Assembly: GCA_032718475.1 (NCBI GenBank)
Contig: JAUCBJ010005423.1
Location: 1-64,000 of the forward strand
DNA from: Nemertoderma westbladi
Lineage: Eukaryota; Xenacoelomorpha; Nemertodermatida; Nemertodermatidae
DNA: 64,000 nucleotides
Direction of reading: 5' to 3'
Shown here: in pieces, positions 31,701-42,089 of the stretch
Layout: every line of letters begins with the position of its first letter
Numbering within the stretch: position 1 is the stretch's first letter
Translations under genes and position numbers: made by a program
The notes under the pieces: generated by a model
What the model saw: only the letters and a program-made list of their open reading frames with translations
What the model was told of the DNA's origin: nothing
The model's database searches: none

Positions 31701-34700
31701 GTTAATTAATATTCCTTGTATAACTTACGTCTGTTAATTAATATTCCTTGTATAACTTACATCGATGTCTGTTAATTAATATTCCTTGTATAACTTACAT
31801 CGATGTCTGTTAATTAATATTCCTTGTATAACTTACATCGATGTCTGTTAATTAATATTCCTTGTATAACTTACATCGATGTCTGTTAATTAATATTCCT
31901 TGTATAACTTACATCGATGTCTGTTAATTAATATTCCTTGTATAACTTACTCGATGTCTGTTAATTAATATTCCTTGTATAACTTACTCGATGTCTGTTA
32001 ATTAATATTCCTTGTATAACTTACATCGATGTCTGTTAATTAATATTCCTTGTATAACTTACATCGATGTCTGTTAATTAATATTCCTTGTATAACTTAC
32101 ATCGATGTCTGTTAATTAATATTCCTTGTATAACTTACATCGATGTCTGTTAATTAATATTCCTTGTATAACTTACATCGATGTCTGTTAATTAATATTC
32201 CTTGTATAACTTACATCGATGTCTGTTAATTAATATTCCTTGTATAACTTACATCGATGTCTGTTAATTAATATTCCTTGTATAACTTACATCGATGTCT
32301 GTTAATTAATATTCCTTGTATAACTTACATCGATGTCTGTTAATTAATATTCCTTGTATAACTTACATCGATGTCTGTTAATTAATATTCCTTGTATAAC
32401 TTACATCGATGTCTGTTAATTAATATTCCTTGTATAACTTACCGTCTGTTAATTAATATTCCTTGTATAACTTACATCGATGTCTGTTAATTAATATTCC
32501 TTGTATAACTTACATCGATGTCTGTTAATTAATATTCCTTGTATAACTTACATCGATGTCTGTTAATTAATATTCCTTGTATAACTTACATCGATGTCTG
32601 TTAATTAATATTCCTTGTATAACTTACATCGATGTCTGTTAATTAATATTCCTTGTATAACTTACATCGATGTCTGTTAATTAATATTCCTTGTATAACT
32701 TACATCGATGTCTGTTAATTAATATTCCTTGTATAACTTACATCGATGTCTGTTAATTAATATTCCTTGTATAACTTACATCGATGTCTGTTAATTAATA
32801 TTCCTTGTATAACTTACATCGATGTCTGTTAATTAATATTCCTTGTATAACTTACATCGATGTCTGTTAATTAATATTCCTTGTATAACTTCATCGTCTG
32901 TTAATTAATATTCCTTGTATAACTTACATCGATGTCTGTTAATTAATATTCCTTGTATAACTTACATCGATGTCTGTTAATTAATATTCCTTGTATAACT
33001 TACACGTCTGTTAATTAATATTCCTTGTATAACTTACATCGATGTCTGTTAATTAATATTCCTTGTATAACTTACATCGATGTCTGTTAATTAATATTCC
33101 TTGTATAACTTACATCGATGTCTGTTAATTAATATTCCTTGTATAACTTACATCGATGTCTGTTAATTAATATTCCTTGTATAACTTACATCGATGTCTG
33201 TTAATTAATATTCCTTGTATAACTTACATCGATGTCTGTTAATTAATATTCCTTGTATAACTTACATCGATGTCTGTTAATTAATATTCCTTGTATAACT
33301 TACATCGATGTCTGTTAATTAATATTCCTTGTATAACTTACATCGATGTCTGTTAATTAATATTCCTTGTATAACTTACATCGATGTCTGTTAATTAATA
33401 TTCCTTGTATAACTTACATCGATGTCTGTTAATTAATATTCCTTGTATAACTTACATCGATGTCTGTTAATTAATATTCCTTGTATAACTTACATCGATG
33501 TCTGTTAATTAATATTCCTTGTATAACTTACATCGATGTCTGTTAATTAATATTCCTTGTATAACTTACATCGATGTCTGTTAATTAATATTCCTTGTAT
33601 AACTTACATCGATGTCTGTTAATTAATATTCCTTGTATAACTTACATCGATGTCTGTTAATTAATATTCCTTGTATAACTTACGTCTGTTAATTAATATT
33701 CCTTGTATAACTTACATCGATGTCTGTTAATTAATATTCCTTGTATAACTTACATCGATGTCTGTTAATTAATATTCCTTGTATAACTTACATCGATGTC
33801 TGTTAATTAATATTCCTTGTATAACTTACATCGATGTCTGTTAATTAATATTCCTTGTATAACTTACATCGATGTCTGTTAATTAATATTCCTTGTATAA
33901 CTTACATCGATGTCTGTTAATTAATATTCCTTGTATAACTTACATCGATGTCTGTTAATTAATATTCCTTGTATAACTTACATCGATGTCTGTTAATTAA
34001 TATTCCTTGTATAACTTACATCGATGTCTGTTAATTAATATTCCTTGTATAACTTACATCGATGTCTGTTAATTAATATTCCTTGTATAACTTACGTCTG
34101 TTAATTAATATTCCTTGTATAACTTACATCGATGTCTGTTAATTAATATTCCTTGTATAACTTACATCGATGTCTGTTAATTAATATTCCTTGTATAACT
34201 TACATCGATGTCTGTTAATTAATATTCCTTGTATAACTTACATCGATGTCTGTTAATTAATATTCCTTGTATAACTTACGTCTGTTAATTAATATTCCTT
34301 GTATAACTTACATCGATGTCTGTTAATTAATATTCCTTGTATAACTTACATCATTCTGTTAATTAATATTCCTTGTATAACTTACATCGATGTCTGTTAA
34401 TTAATATTCCTTGTATAACTTACTCGATGTCTGTTAATTAATATTCCTTGTATAACTTACATCGATGTCTGTTAATTAATATTCCTTGTATAACTTACAT
34501 CGATGTCTGTTAATTAATATTCCTTGTATAACTTACATCGATGTCTGTTAATTAATATTCCTTGTATAACTTACATCGATTCTGTTAATTAATATTCCTT
34601 GTATAACTTACATCGATGTCTGTTAATTAATATTCCTTGTATAACTTACATCGATGTCTGTTAATTAATATTCCTTGTATAACTTACATCGATGTCTGTT

Positions 34701-35290
34701 AATTAATATTCCTTGTATAACTTACGTCTGTTAATTAATATTCCTTGTATAACTTACATCGATGTCTGTTAATTAATATTCCTTGTATAACTTACATCGA
34801 TGTCTGTTAATTAATATTCCTTGTATAACTTACGTCTGTTAATTAATATTCCTTGTATAACTTACATCGATGTCTGTTAATTAATATTCCTTGTATAACT
34901 TACATCGATATCTGTTAATTAATATTCCTTGTATAACTTACATCGATGTCTGTTAATTAATATTCCTTGTATAACTTACGTCTGTTAATTAATATTCCTT
35001 GTATAACTTACATCGATGTCTGTTAATTAATATTCCTTGTATAACTTACATCGATGTCTGTTAATTAATATTCCTTGTATAACTTACATCGATGTCTGTT
35101 AATTAATATTCCTTGTATAACTTACATCGATGTCTGTTAATTAATATTCCTTGTATAACTTACATCGATGTCTGTTAATTAATATTCCTTGTATAACTTA
35201 CATCGATGTCTGTTAATTAATATTCCTTGTATAACTTACATCGATGTCTGTTAATTAATATTCCTTGTATAACTTACATCGATGTCTGTT

Positions 35291-35640
35291 CTCTCTGTCT
35301 GTCAGTCTGTCCGTCAATCAGTTTATCGATGAAAATATATATTCAATATTCATATAATTTAATATAATTTTTATATTTTTATTAATATAATATCATTGAA
35401 TTTTATATTCTGTTTTAGAACAAAATGAAGTTACTAAAATAGTTAGATCATAAAAATTACCAAAAAGACATTATTTCTTCATTAAATTAATATAAATTTT
35501 GATTTTTTATGCAATAAATGTAGTAGTAAAATCGTCATATCTTAAAACTAATCAAGCTGAGAAGTAATAACTTTCATATTCGGAATCGCCATTAAATTAT
35601 ACTTAAAATTCGCACAAATTTTGTTTTCCAAAAAAAGGTG
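35291..35640. other. AT-rich right flank of the satellite, no gene seen
   Basis: The array stops inside a unit after GATGTCTGTT. A short CTGT/GTCT-rich stretch (35291-35325) follows, then AT-rich sequence with no recognisable coding or RNA gene. A second ATCGATG at about 35324 is probably a chance match. Confidence 0.6.
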
Positions 35641-35643
35641 AAA

Positions 35644-35658
35644 CCCCCCCCCCCCCCC
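35644..35658. repeat. Poly-C tract
   Basis: A run of 15 C residues sits in AT-rich DNA and is followed by CT-rich sequence. Such tracts are prone to length error in sequencing. Confidence 0.8.
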
Positions 35659-35741
35659 TCCCTTCCCTGCAGACACAACTGGGCTGGTGTCTGTGCAATT
35701 CCAATACTAAGTTTGACAAACTGAAACTTAATATTTTATAA

Positions 35742-36305
35742 AATCAAAATCTATCCGCTTTATCAGATCATAATCCATTGTCTATTTCGTATAAAATTGA
35801 AGCAAATGGAAGTCTCTTTACGAAGTTATCCGGTGTAATAAACCTTAACAACAATGAACCTTGTAACCATAGCAAACCGCCTAGCTTCCCTCACACAGTA
35901 ATGGATATAGTAGCAATACAGAAAACTCCACAACTAATCTACATTCAATATCTGAGCCATGACATCCACTACTCTAGTAAATGCACTGCATCCGGGCATA
36001 AAATTGTTTTAGATTCCCAGTTTAACGCACTCAATACAATAGTACAGATAAAAACAAATACCTTAGTAACTGATCAATCAACAAACTCAAAACTTGTACT
36101 GAATGTTTATAGGAACAAGACTCAATAATTTTTTGGAACAAGATAGATTATGAGGGCAAGTTATGTCAATCCACTGCAAATTCGTTTCCTCTGCATCGCC
36201 GGTAACCGCAAATAAACTAGCAGTGTACATCGATAATAAAGAATGCGACTTTGATAACATTACATCCCTCCCGAATGGCGATCTTTACCGCGATATATCA
36301 GAGTA
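35742..36305 (+). pseudogene. Relic of a non-LTR retrotransposon ORF (APE endonuclease end)
   Basis: An open frame runs from after a stop at 35739 to TAA at 36126. Near its start it reads LSALSDHNPLSISYKI. SDHNPL is the last conserved motif of the apurinic-like endonuclease (APE) of non-LTR retrotransposons, where the histidine is catalytic. The next ~110 residues are an unrecognised linker. After the stop, short pieces in shifted frames continue, for example FWNKIDYEGKLCQSTANSF near 36133 and a 34-residue piece ending at about 36305. Earlier APE motifs are not visible upstream of the poly-C tract. No RT follows. It is a truncated fossil with moderate confidence; the motif itself is clear. 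Confidence 0.55.
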
Positions 36306-36605
36306 AGATATATCAGAAGCAGCAAAAAGTGGGGTGGGGGTTGGGCTGGGGTACCAACGTGTTGTATTCAGCCAACGTGCGGAATGCCAAATAGCAACCA
36401 AAATGTGTCCCTCTAGCGCGAGTGCACTACTAGGCCCATAATATTTATCCAATTTTTTTGAAACCTTTCTGCTTTCTGTAGGTACCCTTCTAACCATCGC
36501 AAAGCAACGCAAACACGCCTTACATGTAATACTAAACGATTTTTTCTTCCGTGTTTGACTGAAAGGTTTCCGTCATCGGGTATTTTCAATCTGCAGCCTT
36601 TCCAG
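36306..36605. other. Unassigned sequence with a short G-rich stretch
   Basis: A duplicated ATATATCAGA (36294 and 36308) and a G-rich stretch (36330-36352) are present. Overlapping short minus-strand ORFs are seen (36285-36512, 36413-36622) but none resembles a known protein and they conflict in frame. I see no supported gene. Confidence 0.4.
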
Positions 36606-37140
36606 ACATAATGGCAGAACATGACCTACTGTACTATAGATATGTACGACCCGCCAAGCTGCTGCAAAGCCCCTAAATTTAGTGGGCCAGTTATTTATCT
36701 TATATAGAACCCCTGAAACAATAGGTCTAGCGGGTCGAAAGTACTTGTCCCTAACTAAAATTATATTATAATATATTAAATTATAATATATTAAATTATA
36801 TTCTCTTTCAGATGAGACAAATAAAAATTGAATAGCTCTAGTAGTTTTCGAGATATGAGGATTCCCTGGCACCCATACCATATCAACACCTTTCGAAATT
36901 GATAAAAATTACACAAAATACAACATCCTTCAAAGACTTACGTATAACCATTAAACGACACTATGCTTATTTTGTTTGTTGAATTCATTATTAGTAATCG
37001 AAAGCAAGATTAAAAGCAAAATTTTCATTTTTTTTTGTAATAGAAACTAAAAGAGCACCAAAAGTGCAAGTAGCACTTTTTTCAAAAGAGTTAAAATTGC
37101 CCTACAGTTTGGCTACTGAGATTTTAGAATCCTCTACTGT
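36606..37140 (-). repeat. Interspersed repeat, left arm of a ~500-bp inverted pair
   Basis: This segment matches, in reverse complement, 38975-39462. Shared landmarks are the stretch complementary to GGCCCACTAAATTTAGGGGC, a match to CATATCTCGAAAACTACT, and a match to GATTACTAATAATGAATTCG. The left arm contains an AT expansion at 36755-36800 (TTATATTAAA-type units) absent from the right arm. Both arms contain similar ORF pieces ending near FRGFAAxWRVV, but the frames are broken by indels and I treat them as repeat sequence. Family unknown. Confidence 0.75.
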
Positions 37141-37299
37141 ACATCAAACATATCGAAGAGTTGTGTAATGTAACAATATAGGCATGTTGTTTTTATGTTA
37201 GTTATTAGTCAGTTATTTGTGTCACGAAAAAAAAACAAATAGTGGAAATATGATAATGAAAAATCACCTCGAAATCAAATTGATTTTATGACCATATGT

Positions 37300-37950
37300 T
37301 TTTTGGGATGCTGATCACGAATATAACACTTGAAAAACATCATACCTTATTGATTACGGCTTTTTTTGACACGCGTCAATGTGATGTACAAAAAATACAC
37401 AAGTAACACAAATTTTATAATACCAGTACCAGTATAGATAGATTATCGCACCAAGAGGCGCGCGGCGCCAGTCTAGCTGGCATTTATTTCTTAAGATTTC
37501 AGATAAAACGTTACACATAGCATAACTAAAAATCAAATCATCTTATAATATTATCCTCCAAGAGCTTCCAGGTAATTTTTATAATGTTTTTATAGCTTCA
37601 GAATTACCCAACCAAAGGCACAATTTAACCGTTGGAAATTTTTGCTACTTCTACTTTTCGTTCTGGTGCACCAGAATGGCACCAAAAATGATGTTTCGTT
37701 TGCATTTACAGAATTTTTTAAACCAGTTTTCATCGTGATCAGCGACCCTGAAAACTGTATGTCTTCAGAATTATCAAACCAAACACAAAAAAATGTTTTA
37801 GTTTGACAATTTTTGCTTATACTTTTCGATCTGTTTTTCCAAAATATAACAAAAAATTATGATTGCTTTGCTAGAAAATATTTTTAACAAGTTTTATAGT
37901 GATCATCGACCTCGAAAACCCTTGAAAACGTGAGCCAAGATCTAAACAAT
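37300..37950. repeat. Diverged tandem repeats of about 170 bp
   Basis: Phrases such as CTTCAGAATTA...CAAACCAAA recur at about 37593 and 37763, TGATCA-CGACC-CGAAAAC at about 37737 and 37903, and TTTTTGCT-ACTTTTCG in each unit. This gives two to three degenerate units of roughly 170 bp. No coding potential is seen. The 160-bp repeats at 59760-60340 are similar in style (GTGCACCA near the middle) but I could not establish homology. Confidence 0.5.
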
Positions 37951-38161
37951 TTCTAAATAATTTATCTCAGCATATCTATTATGTATCAATAACCATTGTC
38001 TATTAAATCCAAGACAGTAAGAAGCGAACACTGTTAAGGTGGTAACGCATATTGTCTTACTAGAGATCTTCCGAAACGGCCGATATGTCTTCGGGGGATT
38101 CAGGTAGGAGTCCCGCTGGTTTAGGCAGGAGAATAAACCTAGCTTGATTCTGTGATGGTTC

Positions 38162-38527
38162 TTAAAGAATAACCGGCCCCTCCAACCCCAAGTCCAGCAG
38201 TAGCTTCATCTCTACATCAGATAAAAAAAAACGAATTTTACTCTCCTTCACGAATTTCGATGGACGATGGGTGGGTATTTTACTTTTTACTGGAGGTCTT
38301 CGAGGAGTTTGAGGCAATCTGCCCATTGAAGTCGGAACAGATTCCGGGTGAATCGTTGAACATGGACAGCATCTTTTGATAAAGATGGCCGCTGTTAGTT
38401 TACTGAATATATCGCCCGTCGAATGTAGAAATGTTAAAGGCCCTGGTGTCATCTGTTCTGTAGAAGAGCCCTGACGAGTCGAACGAACTAAATATGTGAA
38501 ACTGTATACCGAGCGCGCGAGCGGCAT
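38162..38527 (-). CDS. Unrecognised 121-codon ORF
   Basis: A minus-strand ORF of 121 codons, serine-, threonine- and proline-rich, with an internal PQTPRRPPVKSK stretch and a more hydrophobic, acidic C-terminus. I recognise no domain. It sits between the arms of the 36.6/39.4 kb inverted repeat, surrounded by non-coding repeats, with no clear splice sites or promoter. It may be a chance ORF or an exon or transposon remnant. Confidence 0.15.
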   Translation of the reverse strand: MPLARSVYSFTYLVRSTRQGSSTEQMTPGPLTFLHSTGDIFSKLTAAIFIKRCCPCSTIHPESVPTSMGRLPQTPRRPPVKSKIPTHRPSKFVKESKIRFFLSDVEMKLLLDLGLEGPVIL

Positions 38528-38624
38528 CTATACACACATCACTTTCCAACTATAACTGCTACTGCCTGCATACAGATACTATAGATACACAGATACTATG
38601 TCCAGACCAAGATTAATTAGGCTA

Positions 38625-38760
38625 AGCCCCCCGTGGCCGTGGCCGTGGCTGCCAGCCCGTGTAGGTAGAGGTGATACAGTAATAACTATTCAAATAAACA
38701 CAGGTACAGACGTAATCAAGTAATGTAATAATGATAATGATAATGATAAGGCATTGATGC
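38625..38760. repeat. Short microsatellites
   Basis: CCGTGG repeats occur at about 38630-38648, and AATGAT repeats at about 38728-38750, followed by a small hairpin (AAGGCATTGATGCCTT, about 38747-38762). Confidence 0.6.
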
Positions 38761-38974
38761 CTTATCTAACAGCATAATGCTGTCAGCAGTAACGGAATAC
38801 AGTGACGCAGTACAGTGCGACATGCACATACCACATACAGAATAATACACTACATTACCGGACCAGTACCAGAGTACTGCAGTACTGAAATAGAAGTGCA
38901 CTGGCAGAATGGCTGGCACTTAGAATTTTTGAAAATACCACAATTTTATAAACCAAGCCAATGAATTCAGCAAT

Positions 38975-39462
38975 TTTAAAACCTCTCAGTAGTCAAACTA
39001 TACGGCCAAATTACCACTTTTGGCTATTTGAAAAGTTCGAGCTACTTGTAATTTTGGTGCTCTTTTGGTGTCTATTAAAAAATTAACAATGAAGATTTTA
39101 TTCTAATTTCGCTTTCGATTACTAATAATGAATTCGACTAAACAAAAAAACATAGTGGATTAATGGTTATACCAAAGTCTTGAAGGGTGATGTATTTTGT
39201 GTAATTTTATCAATTCCGTAAGGTGTTCGATATGGTATGGGTGCCAGGAACTCCTCATATCTCGAAAACTACTGGAGCTATTAAATTTTTATTTGTCTCA
39301 TCTGAAAGAGGACATAATTTTAGTTCGGGCCAAGTTCTTTCGACGTGCTAGACATGTTGTTTCAGGGATTCTATCTAAGATAAGTAACTGGCCCACTAAA
39401 TTTAGGGGCTTTGCAGCATCTTGGCGGGTCGTATCTATAGTACAGTAGGTCATGGGCAAAAG
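38975..39462 (+). repeat. Interspersed repeat, right arm of the ~500-bp inverted pair
   Basis: Reverse-complement counterpart of 36606-37140, without the AT expansion of the left arm. The two arms are separated by about 1.8 kb and differ at many positions, so they are old independent insertions or an old inverted duplication. An 83-codon ORF at 39197-39448 lies within it and is probably incidental. Confidence 0.75.
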
Positions 39463-39804
39463 TTATGGATCTTATACAATTTAGTTGTAGTATTTATTAT
39501 ATAGGCCTAAAAGCGAATTAAATACACATTTAGTACTCCTTATTGTTGTATTTTTATAATCATTTGTATTTTTGAATTATAAGTCGTTGGTTCCATTGCG
39601 AAACCACCTACCTATACGCCATTTTTGCCTAAATTAAGCAGCATTTTGTTAATGGTAAAATGTTTTCTGAATCCGATACCAACTCATTTAAAAGGCCATA
39701 CTCTCACGTGTAGAGATATTCGTTTCAAAACTACCTATAAGCCAGTTTTAAATAGAACGCATGCTAGAAGAAATCTTTTTAAAACAACCTATATAACATA
39801 TTTT

Positions 39805-40518
39805 ACTATTACGCACCATGACCCGTAATATAGTGTCATTTTCTGATGATACGACAAATTTTTCTTCGAATCTTTATCATATTGCTTGAAGTTTGAAAAA
39901 CAACTATAGTTCAACTTCATGGCAGGTTGATACCATGAAGCCGGAATTTTCGATTTCGCCTTAAAATTTTTTTTATAAGCGTTTTAAAAAAATATCTTGC
40001 AAAATCAGCCAATAGATGTGTTAGTTATCAATTTTGACAAAAAAAAAATAAATACAAAAATTATTATTAATTATTACTAATTATTATTCTATTAAATAAA
40101 TACACAAAATTCTAAAACCTGTTGGTTGGCCACAGTGGTTATACCGATACAATATCTATATTGCGTAGCTAACAATACATAAACAAATTGTTCCAGAATA
40201 TTGTGTATTTATTAATTAGAATAAATTTCCTTCAGCGAACAGAACAATAATTCTTGCAATCTTTAAACAGAATTTTTAAATTCAGATACAGTGGCAATGA
40301 TACGGACGGTGCGATTTTGCAAGATATTTTTTTAAAACGCTTATAAAAAAATTTTTAAGGCGAAATCGAAAATTCCGGCTTCATGGTATCAAGATCAACC
40401 ACGGTAAGTTGAACTATAGTTGTTTTTCAAACTTCAAGCAATATGATAAAGATTCGAAGACAAATTTGTCGTATCATCAGAAAATGACACTATATTACGG
40501 GTCATGGTGCGTAATAGT
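39805..40518. mobile_element. Foldback (long-TIR) non-autonomous DNA element
   Basis: Left arm 39805 to about 39998 and right arm about 40312-40518 are near-perfect reverse complements. The outer end reads ACTATTACGCACCATGACCC and the inner end reaches TATCTTGCAAAATC. A ~310-bp AT-rich spacer separates them. The outermost 30 bases are themselves partly self-complementary (ATTACG against CGTAAT). No transposase ORF is present. The arms are very similar, so the element is fairly young or kept alike by conversion. A partial copy of the spacer plus right arm is at about 43890-44145. I cannot define a target-site duplication, because the right end abuts retrotransposon sequence. Confidence 0.85.
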
Positions 40519-42060
40519 CCCATCCATCGTCAGCCCGCTCCTGGAAAATATCTGCCATTGTGTGGACAGCTGCCTCGACTCCTGCCAGCAGAGAGTTGTT
40601 CAGCACCACACGTCGTAGTCACATCGTCGCCTGTTGCTTGTGCCATGGCGCGAGCCACGATCCGACGGAGGCACTCGCCTATCCCAATTGGTCGTACCCC
40701 GGGACATTTATCGAGAGCAATGAGCCAGCTGGACAAGAAAGCCCGCGTTGACTCCCATGGTAGAATGGTGTTCGCCATGCTGTGAGTGATTCCATCAATG
40801 CCCTCGCGGAGGCGCTCACTGTGAGCCCCAAATCTAAGCAGGTAATCCTGCCAGCGTGTGGAATCAGATCTGGCAGGTCCTGCTCCTCCGTGGAGATGAT
40901 GGATAGCAGATTCTATGTGGGCTCCAGTTATATCAACCTTGATACGTACTGGAAAGTCGCCATCAAGGTCCAACAGAGACTCTGCGGGGGGTGGTGCTGC
41001 CAAGGGGTGCTTGCTTCGTAGCACTTCAAGAACACTTACTTTGCAGCCACCTTTGTCAACTTCGTTGCTGGGATCCATGACACTGCCCGACTCCTGGCCC
41101 GTCACCGCGAGTGAACACATGGATGGTGTGTTCTCTAGCATCAGCTGGCTGGCGTCGACCGACCCTCTTCCCAGGGCCAAACTTCAGGGAGCAGCGTTCC
41201 ACCTCCTGGAGGAGGGCTTCCAGTTGCCCCGATTGCCACAGACCGATTCTGCGGGTGAGGAGGCGGCGGATGTTGGCACCTTTAATTACCTTTGGGTCAC
41301 GGTGGAGGAGAAGTGAGTCCGCAAGCAGGATTCTCTCAGACCGGGCATTGGCCGCATTATGTTGTAGTGCAGATACGAAGGTCGTCGTTTCCGAAGCCAA
41401 CAGCGCCACAACATCATGCCCAACAGCGCCACCTGGTAATCGGTATTTAGAACCGTTCAACTGTGTAGCGCGTCTCCATTGGTGTAGAAGGATGTCTGGG
41501 GCAGCCCCTTTACAAACCAAAGTGGCCACTTAGGCTCTTGTCATTAAATCCTGGGGGTCGGGAATCGAGTGGGCCAACTTCGGCATGTCTCATGAACGTC
41601 CAAACATTGTTGTGGATTGAACTGTGGGGGCGTCCGTGGGGTGGCATGGGAAACGAGGACTGCCGAGCATTGCAGTTATTGGTCGGGATTGGGATGGGTT
41701 GTCGGGATTATCGACAGACTGGTCAGCGCCCTTCTCTGCATCTGTTGGCGTAGGTACCAAAGTCTCACTTAGTGAGTTGAATGAAGTTTGGCTCTCTGAG
41801 AGCCCGGGATCCATGATATTGAATGTGTCATTTGGGGTGGAAAAGTTTATTGGGATGGGCGGTTGGGACTGAGTTGATTGCGTACGGGTATTGGGACTCG
41901 GGCTTGTAAATTGGTTCTTGCATCCTCCTGCAAGGAACTGCGTGCAGCTAATACAGGGACGCCGCGCTTTGTTACACCCGCATCATAGCGAGTAATGCCA
42001 CATTGGCAGCACCGCTGCGATCCCTGCTGCATTTCTCTTCAAATTCCAATCAAACGTCAG
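40519..42060 (-). pseudogene. 5' half of an RLE-type non-LTR retrotransposon, inverted
   Basis: Read on the minus strand from 42060 to 40519, this is the N-terminal half of a retrotransposon protein. A cysteine-rich start (CCQCG at about 42010, then a CISC-like pair in another frame) is followed by a linker, and then by the N-terminal RT region with CPGVRPIGIGECLRRIVAR (about 40650-40720). The ORF pieces 41529-41056 and 41180-40530 overlap through a frameshift. Another frameshift near 40590 continues the protein as VEAAVHTMADIFQERADDG. The sequence breaks exactly at the foldback element end, just before the expected catalytic motif A of the RT. The catalytic half is in the opposite orientation at 42090-43766. 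I recall this RT family (PGVRPIGxGExLRRI, then TTQGDPL) from cnidarian and other invertebrate genomes. Confidence 0.8.
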
Positions 42061-42089
42061 AAACAGGCAAATAATTAATAATTGTTAAC

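Larger units (their letters stand above)
94..35290. repeat. Giant 38-bp satellite array (~35.2 kb)
   Basis: A head-to-tail array fills this interval with no visible interruption. The main unit is 38 bp, for example 13206-13243. It holds three palindromes: ACATCGATGT (13206-13215), TTAATTAA (13219-13226) and AATATT (13225-13230). They are followed by the non-palindromic CCTTGTATAACTT. A frequent 32-bp variant lacks the six bases ATCGAT inside the first palindrome. Minor variants carry ATCAATATC or ATCAATGTC in place of ATCGATGTC, TGTAAATT or TGTTAATAAAT in the TTAATTAA block, or single changes. I estimate about 940 copies from the length and the mix of unit sizes. No ORF of 60 codons occurs here. 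The role is unknown; centromeric or heterochromatic satellite is possible but not shown. Confidence 0.98.

Noticed and set aside
94-35290. CRISPR array or telomeric repeat
   Set aside because: There are no unique spacers, the unit is contiguous, and its 38-bp sequence is not telomere-like. The surroundings are eukaryotic.
36285-36881. Minus-strand ORFs of 69-102 codons
   Set aside because: They overlap each other in different frames and fall mainly within the interspersed repeat. No domain was recognised.
37354-37536. 60-codon minus-strand ORF
   Set aside because: It lies in AT-rich repeat-like DNA without motif support.
39197-39448. 83-codon ORF as a host gene
   Set aside because: It lies wholly inside the repeat family that is also present, frame-broken, at 36606-37140.
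40504-41872. Plus-strand ORFs at 40504-40785, 40915-41316, 41111-41533 and 41538-41872
   Set aside because: They lie opposite the minus-strand retrotransposon frames, which carry recognisable RT motifs. They are shadows.
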